Of a stretch of DNA of 8,777 nt, positions 6,134 through 8,777 are shown piece by piece. Source of the DNA: Microcystis aeruginosa W13-11 (GTDB lineage Bacteria > Cyanobacteriota > Cyanobacteriia > Cyanobacteriales > Microcystaceae); assembly GCA_009995705.1 (NCBI GenBank), contig JAADBR010000163.1:1-8777 (forward strand), read 5' to 3'. Under the pieces are notes generated by a model. The model made no database searches. It saw only the letters and a list, made by a program, of their open reading frames with translations, and had not been told where the DNA came from. Numbering within the stretch: the stretch's first letter is position 1; every line of letters starts with the position of its first letter. Position numbers and translations under genes: made by a program.

Positions 6134-6540
6134 AAAATTTCACTACCTATTTAATACTACTAAATCTTGATCCTGAAAGCATTTATTATGGTGATTTTGG
6201 GGGAATTTGCCCGGCCGTTAAGGTGACAATTTAGCCATCTTTTAAAATGCTGATAGACTCTCCTAGATCGCTATTCTCGCACCAGCATCCATTTTCTGAT
6301 GCAGTTCTGTTAAGGTGGATTCAGTCATTTGAGTTACAGATAGATAATCCAAGTATCGCACAAGGGTAAATACAAATAGATTAGGTTAACGACACATCTT
6401 CAGGAATATTATGCCACTGGCTACCTTTCTGTCAACTCTCTCTAAAGACTGATGATTTCCTCCTCTTCTTTTCTGTGTACTTTGTCCGCCTAAATCTGTT
6501 AAACTAGAAACATCGGAACTCAATACTGGAGAAACCCCTT
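6134..6540. other. Divergent intergenic region between the caspase-like gene and the TacAT-type operon
   Basis: 407 bases that should hold promoters for both flanking transcription units. I see no convincing gene, RNA or terminator. There is a weak 7-bp inverted pair, AGCATTT (6178-6184) and AAATGCT (6245-6251), with a 60-base spacer. A GGAG ribosome site (6528-6531) lies 9 bases before the ATG at 6541. A minus-strand frame ending at 6263-6265 gives a short peptide from the ATG at 6326-6328 (MTESTLTELHQKM and 8 more), with no ribosome site; it is too short to call. No sigma-70-type promoter with correct spacing could be fixed by eye. Confidence 0.5.
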
Positions 6541-6825
6541 ATGTCAGAAACCTCAAAGGTTAAAGATAGCCGTATAGACTTGAGAGTGACTCAAGAACAA
6601 AAAGAACTTCTCGAAAAAGCCGCCTCCCTCAGAGGAATTTCCTTAAGTGCTTATACTCTTCTTCACCTGTTACCTATTGCCAAACAAGACATAGACACTC
6701 AGGAAAGATTGATTCTTTCAGATCGAGATCGAGACTTATTTATGTCCATTATGGAAAATCCCCCGGAACTTCAAGGAAACCTCAAAACAGCCACTAAAAA
6801 GTATCGAGATAAATATGGACAATGA
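6541..6825 (+). CDS. DUF1778 family (TacA-type) ribbon-helix-helix antitoxin
   Basis: A 94-residue protein. Residues 11-40 form the DUF1778 ribbon-helix-helix: strand RIDLRVTQEQ, helix KELLEKAASLRG, then ISLSAYTL. The C-terminal neutralising segment is also typical, with LILSDRDRDLFMSIMENPPE (57-76) followed by a basic tail. In characterised TacAT systems this protein dimerises, binds the operon promoter, and wraps its C-terminus over the partner acetyltransferase to block it. A GGAG ribosome site 9 bases upstream supports the start. Its last 11 bases overlap the next gene (start at 6815). It is intact, and autoregulation is expected, although I could not identify the operator. Confidence 0.88.
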   Translation: MSETSKVKDSRIDLRVTQEQKELLEKAASLRGISLSAYTLLHLLPIAKQDIDTQERLILSDRDRDLFMSIMENPPELQGNLKTATKKYRDKYGQ

Positions 6826-7372
6826 GGCGGAAAAAAGATGGAATTTTGTCCCTATTCATCAAAAGTATCAACGAGAGTATTTTGACTGTGGTTATCCCGT
6901 ATTAAATGATTATCTCAAAAAATACGCTCGGCAAAATCATGAAAAAGGAATTGCTAAAACCTTTATTGCCATTTCCCAATCTGAGCCTTTGAAAATTGAG
7001 GGTTATTACACAGTCAGTGCTAGTGTTATTGAGTTTGACTCTCTCCCAAAATCTTATCAAAAAGGAATGCCCACCTATCCAATTCCAGCCCTACTAATTG
7101 GCAAGTTAGCTGTGGATAACTCAGTCAAAGGACAAGGATTAGGAGGAGAATTACTCGTAGATGCACTTTTTAGAGCCGTCAAAGCTTCTCAGGAAATTGG
7201 CATTTTTGCAGTTAGAGTTGATGCTATAGATTTAAGAGCCAAAGAATTTTATTTAAAATACGAATTTATTCCTTTTCAAGATCAACCGCTTTCACTCTTT
7301 TTACCGATGAAAACTATCTTCAGAGAATTTATCCAATTTTTATTTTCAGACAAAAGAGAAGAAAAGTCATGA
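6815..7372 (+). CDS. GNAT acetyltransferase toxin (TacT-type)
   Basis: A 185-residue GCN5-related N-acetyltransferase paired with the DUF1778 antitoxin. TacT-type toxins acetylate the amino group of charged tRNAs and so block translation; substrate specificity here is inferred. Visible features are YFDCGYPVLNDYLKKYARQN near the N-terminus (22-41), a central sheet with YYTVSASVIEF (64-74), LLIGKLAVDNSVKGQGLGG (93-111) containing the acetyl-CoA pyrophosphate loop, and VDAIDLRAKEFYLKYEFIPF (135-154). In the last, Y146 is in the position of the TacT catalytic tyrosine. The family usually ends soon after the next strand (LSLFLPM, 159-165). This protein continues for 20 residues with a hydrophobic-basic tail (FREFIQFLFSDKREEKS), which is mildly unusual. 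The stop overlaps the ATG of a small ORF at 7369. Confidence 0.88.
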   Translation: MDNEAEKRWNFVPIHQKYQREYFDCGYPVLNDYLKKYARQNHEKGIAKTFIAISQSEPLKIEGYYTVSASVIEFDSLPKSYQKGMPTYPIPALLIGKLAVDNSVKGQGLGGELLVDALFRAVKASQEIGIFAVRVDAIDLRAKEFYLKYEFIPFQDQPLSLFLPMKTIFREFIQFLFSDKREEKS

Positions 7373-7518
7373 AACTCGAAATTAATTTTGGAACTTGTTG
7401 CTCCAGTGCTGCCTTACTTCTAGATAGCACTCCCAAACCTACCAAAGAACCGCTTTTGTCAATTATTTTTGATCTAGAGCGAACTCATCAATTAAGTCTC
7501 TTTCCAGAAAAGATTTAA
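7369..7518 (+). CDS. Small ORF (49 codons) coupled to the GNAT toxin gene, unknown function
   Basis: This starts at an ATG that overlaps the GNAT stop (ATGA, 7369-7372), the same arrangement seen in other coupled pairs in this window. It reads MKLEINFGTCCSSAALLLDS, then about 21 residues, and ends QLSLFPEKI before TAA. An AAGAGAAGAAAAG stretch just upstream could serve as a weak ribosome site. I do not recognise a family. The vicinal Cys pair and the mixed hydrophobic/polar composition are compatible with a real small protein, but it could equally be the remnant of a longer gene or a chance frame. It ends 6 bases before the inverted-repeat element at 7525. Confidence 0.4.
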   Translation: MKLEINFGTCCSSAALLLDSTPKPTKEPLLSIIFDLERTHQLSLFPEKI

Positions 7519-7524
7519 TTTGTC

Positions 7525-7614
7525 GGTAGTGTTCTGAATCTGTGGATAAAACAAGTCACAATGAATAGATTGACTACCCCGCAGAAATACGATCCACAGG
7601 TCTAGAACATTACC
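7525..7614. repeat. 90-bp element with 23-bp imperfect inverted-repeat ends
   Basis: Bases 7525-7547 (GGTAGTGTTCTG then AATCTGTGGAT) match the reverse complement of 7592-7614 at 19 of 23 positions, and all four differences are transitions. Read as RNA, three of the four become G-U pairs and one is an A-C mismatch, so a transcript could fold a nearly continuous 23-bp hairpin with a 44-base loop. A second pairing is possible, GGTAGT (7525-7530) with ACTACC (7573-7578). It lies between the TacAT-type operon and the methyltransferase gene. It may be a miniature inverted-repeat element or a structured RNA/attenuator. No target-site duplication was visible. Confidence 0.6.
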
Positions 7615-7659
7615 CATTCATCTTATATTTAATTCCACTCACTTACTTAGGAAATCACC

Positions 7660-8502
7660 ATGGAACTTTATCAACGAATAGCCGATTTTTATGACTCCTC
7701 TAGTGGACTGTGGGAAAGGATTTGGGGCGAACATATGCACCATGGTTACTACGGTCGCGGTGGCAAGATTAAACTCGATCGCCGTCAGGCACAAATTGAT
7801 TTAATAGAAGAATTATTAACTTGGGGTGGTGTCACCGGCGCTAATCAGATTCTCGATGTGGGTTGTGGTATTGGTGGCAGTAGTCTTTATCTGGCCGAAA
7901 AATTTCACAGCCAAGGGGTGGGGATTACCCTATCCCCAGTACAAGCCGCTAGAGCCAGCCAAAGAGCGCAAGAGTTCAATTTAGAAGAAAAAGTCAGTTT
8001 TTGTGTGGCTGATGCCCTAAAAACCCCCTTTCCTGAGAATAATTTTGATCTGGTCTGGTCATTAGAAAGTGGCGAACATATGCCCGATAAAAGGCAATTT
8101 CTGCAGGAATGTTATCGGGTTTTGCAGCCCGGGGGGACTTTTTTGATGGCCACTTGGTGTCATCGTCCCACCACTTCCCTGGCCGGTAATTTAACGGCAG
8201 GGGAGATTAAGCTATTAAACGAGATTTATCAGGTTTATTGTCTCCCCTATGTGATTTCTTTGCCAGAATACGCTGATATTGCCCGTGAAGTTGGCTTTCA
8301 AGACCTAAAAACCGATGATTGGTCCCTATCGGTGGCCGCTTTTTGGGATGTGGTGATTGATTCGGCCCTAACCCCAGATGCGATCGCAGGTCTGTTAGCA
8401 AGCGGTTATACTACTATCCAAGGGGCTTTATCTTTAGGGTTAATGCGGCGCGGTTACGAGTCGGGTTTAATTCGTTTTGGCCTACTGCAAGGGAAAAAAT
8501 AA
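7660..8502 (+). CDS. Tocopherol O-methyltransferase (gamma-tocopherol methyltransferase type)
   Basis: A 280-residue class I SAM-dependent methyltransferase that strongly resembles cyanobacterial gamma-tocopherol methyltransferase (Synechocystis Slr0089 type, VTE4 in plants). That enzyme methylates the chromanol ring in the last step of alpha-tocopherol (vitamin E) synthesis at membranes. The start is supported by TAGGAAA 5-11 bases upstream. Motifs in order are YDSSSGLWERIWGEHMHHGY (11-30), DRRQAQIDLI (40-49), SAM motif I ILDVGCGIGGSS (64-75), LSPVQAARA (91-99), FDLVWSLESGEHMPDKRQFL (129-148), VLQPGG (154-159), ATWCHRP (164-170), YCLPYVISLPEYADIAREVG (193-212) and LMRRGYESGLIRFGLL (261-276). 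It lacks an obvious N-terminal leader. The related sterol and MPBQ methyltransferases share the fold, but the HMHHGYYG and LESGEHMPDK blocks favour the tocopherol enzyme. It appears monocistronic here. Confidence 0.88.
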   Translation: MELYQRIADFYDSSSGLWERIWGEHMHHGYYGRGGKIKLDRRQAQIDLIEELLTWGGVTGANQILDVGCGIGGSSLYLAEKFHSQGVGITLSPVQAARASQRAQEFNLEEKVSFCVADALKTPFPENNFDLVWSLESGEHMPDKRQFLQECYRVLQPGGTFLMATWCHRPTTSLAGNLTAGEIKLLNEIYQVYCLPYVISLPEYADIAREVGFQDLKTDDWSLSVAAFWDVVIDSALTPDAIAGLLASGYTTIQGALSLGLMRRGYESGLIRFGLLQGKK

Positions 8503-8605
8503 TCAGCTGGGCGATGATTACAGTGTAGCGATTGATAATTAGGCGTTGTCAGAACGGATTTTGGCTTGACGATAGGTAAGTACCTAAGCAAAATTAATTA
8601 TATAG

Positions 8606-8777
8606 GGCTTGCTGAATAAAGGTGAAATGTAGGCAAGGTAAGGGTTTTGTGGCTTTTCTCGCTAAACAGGTGCAAGATTTTGAGAGAATCGTGCTTCAAA
8701 ACCTTGCGTCTTCATCGGCCCGCGTCCTGTAGGGGCGAAGCATTCGGATAAAAAATCTACGGTTTCACCGATAGGTT
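8606..8777. repeat. Putative interspersed repeat, cut by the right edge
   Basis: No gene is visible after 8502. From about 8606 the sequence has the look of interspersed, non-autonomous repeats in Microcystis-like genomes; this rests on recognition, not a search. Structure seen: GCAAGATTTTGA (8672-8683) pairs with TCAAAACCTTGC (8696-8707) at 11 of 12 positions over a 12-base loop. Near the edge, GTAGGGGCGAAGCATTCGG (8730-8748) precedes a small central hairpin, CGGT-TTC-ACCG (8760-8770). This arrangement suggests the left half of a longer palindrome whose right arm lies beyond the window. A short palindrome, TAGGTA-AG-TACCTA (8573-8586), lies just upstream. Confidence 0.45.

Noticed and set aside
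6263..6328. Minus-strand short peptide MTESTLTELHQKM plus 8 residues
   Set aside because: Only 21 codons, no ribosome site and no match that I recognise; the upstream extension of the frame is also short (about 40 codons in all).
8207..8401. Minus-strand ORF of 64 codons
   Set aside because: Antisense to the conserved C-terminal half of the tocopherol methyltransferase.
8567..8600. TTGACG box followed by AT-rich sequence, as a promoter
   Set aside because: No -10-like hexamer at a proper 16-18 base spacing and no gene follows it inside the window.

Overview
The window looks like chromosomal DNA from a bloom-type unicellular cyanobacterium, most likely Microcystis or a close relative. Three things support this. 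There are four copies of the cyanobacterial HIP1 octamer GCGATCGC (3603, 4846, 5521, 8380). There is a tocopherol O-methyltransferase very close to the cyanobacterial enzymes. There is also a dense set of small toxin-antitoxin modules, TPR-protein fragments, a caspase-like protease and short inverted repeats. The genus is inferred from recognition, not from a search.

Layout, left to right. (1) 1-675, minus strand: a RelE/HigB-type toxin followed by its antidote gene, which runs off the left edge. (2) 798-1154, minus: a degraded N-terminal fragment of an exported TPR protein. (3) 1185-1846, plus: a DUF433 / DUF5615 (PIN-like) pair joined by an ATGA overlap. (4) 1942-2739, minus: a small helical protein followed without a gap by an HNH nuclease. 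(5) 2910-3411, plus: the C-terminal stump of a second RelE-type toxin and an intact second antidote gene, paralogous to the pair in (1). (6) 3411-3770, minus: an exported TPR protein broken by one in-frame stop and cut off at its far end. (7) 3860-6133, minus: a large caspase-like (metacaspase/orthocaspase) protease with a twin-arginine-like leader and a C-terminal DUF4384-like region. (8) 6134-6540: a divergent intergenic region. (9) 6541-7518, plus: a DUF1778/GNAT (TacA/TacT-type) pair plus an unrecognised 49-codon ORF with an ATGA overlap. (10) 7525-7614: a 90-bp element with 23-bp imperfect inverted-repeat ends. (11) 7660-8502, plus: the tocopherol O-methyltransferase, the only obvious core-metabolism gene. 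(12) 8503-8777: noncoding DNA ending in what looks like half of a palindromic interspersed repeat.

Most of the window is an accessory island of short two-gene modules. The complete ones (RelE/antidote, DUF433/DUF5615, DUF1778/GNAT and perhaps the HNH pair) are tightly spaced or overlapping, as expected for co-translated toxin-antitoxin or nuclease-partner units. Several units are decayed. The two RelE-type modules are a paralogous pair: one has an apparently complete toxin with an unusual Arg-to-Cys substitution, and the other has lost most of its toxin but kept its antidote. No CRISPR array, tRNA, rRNA or complete insertion sequence was seen.
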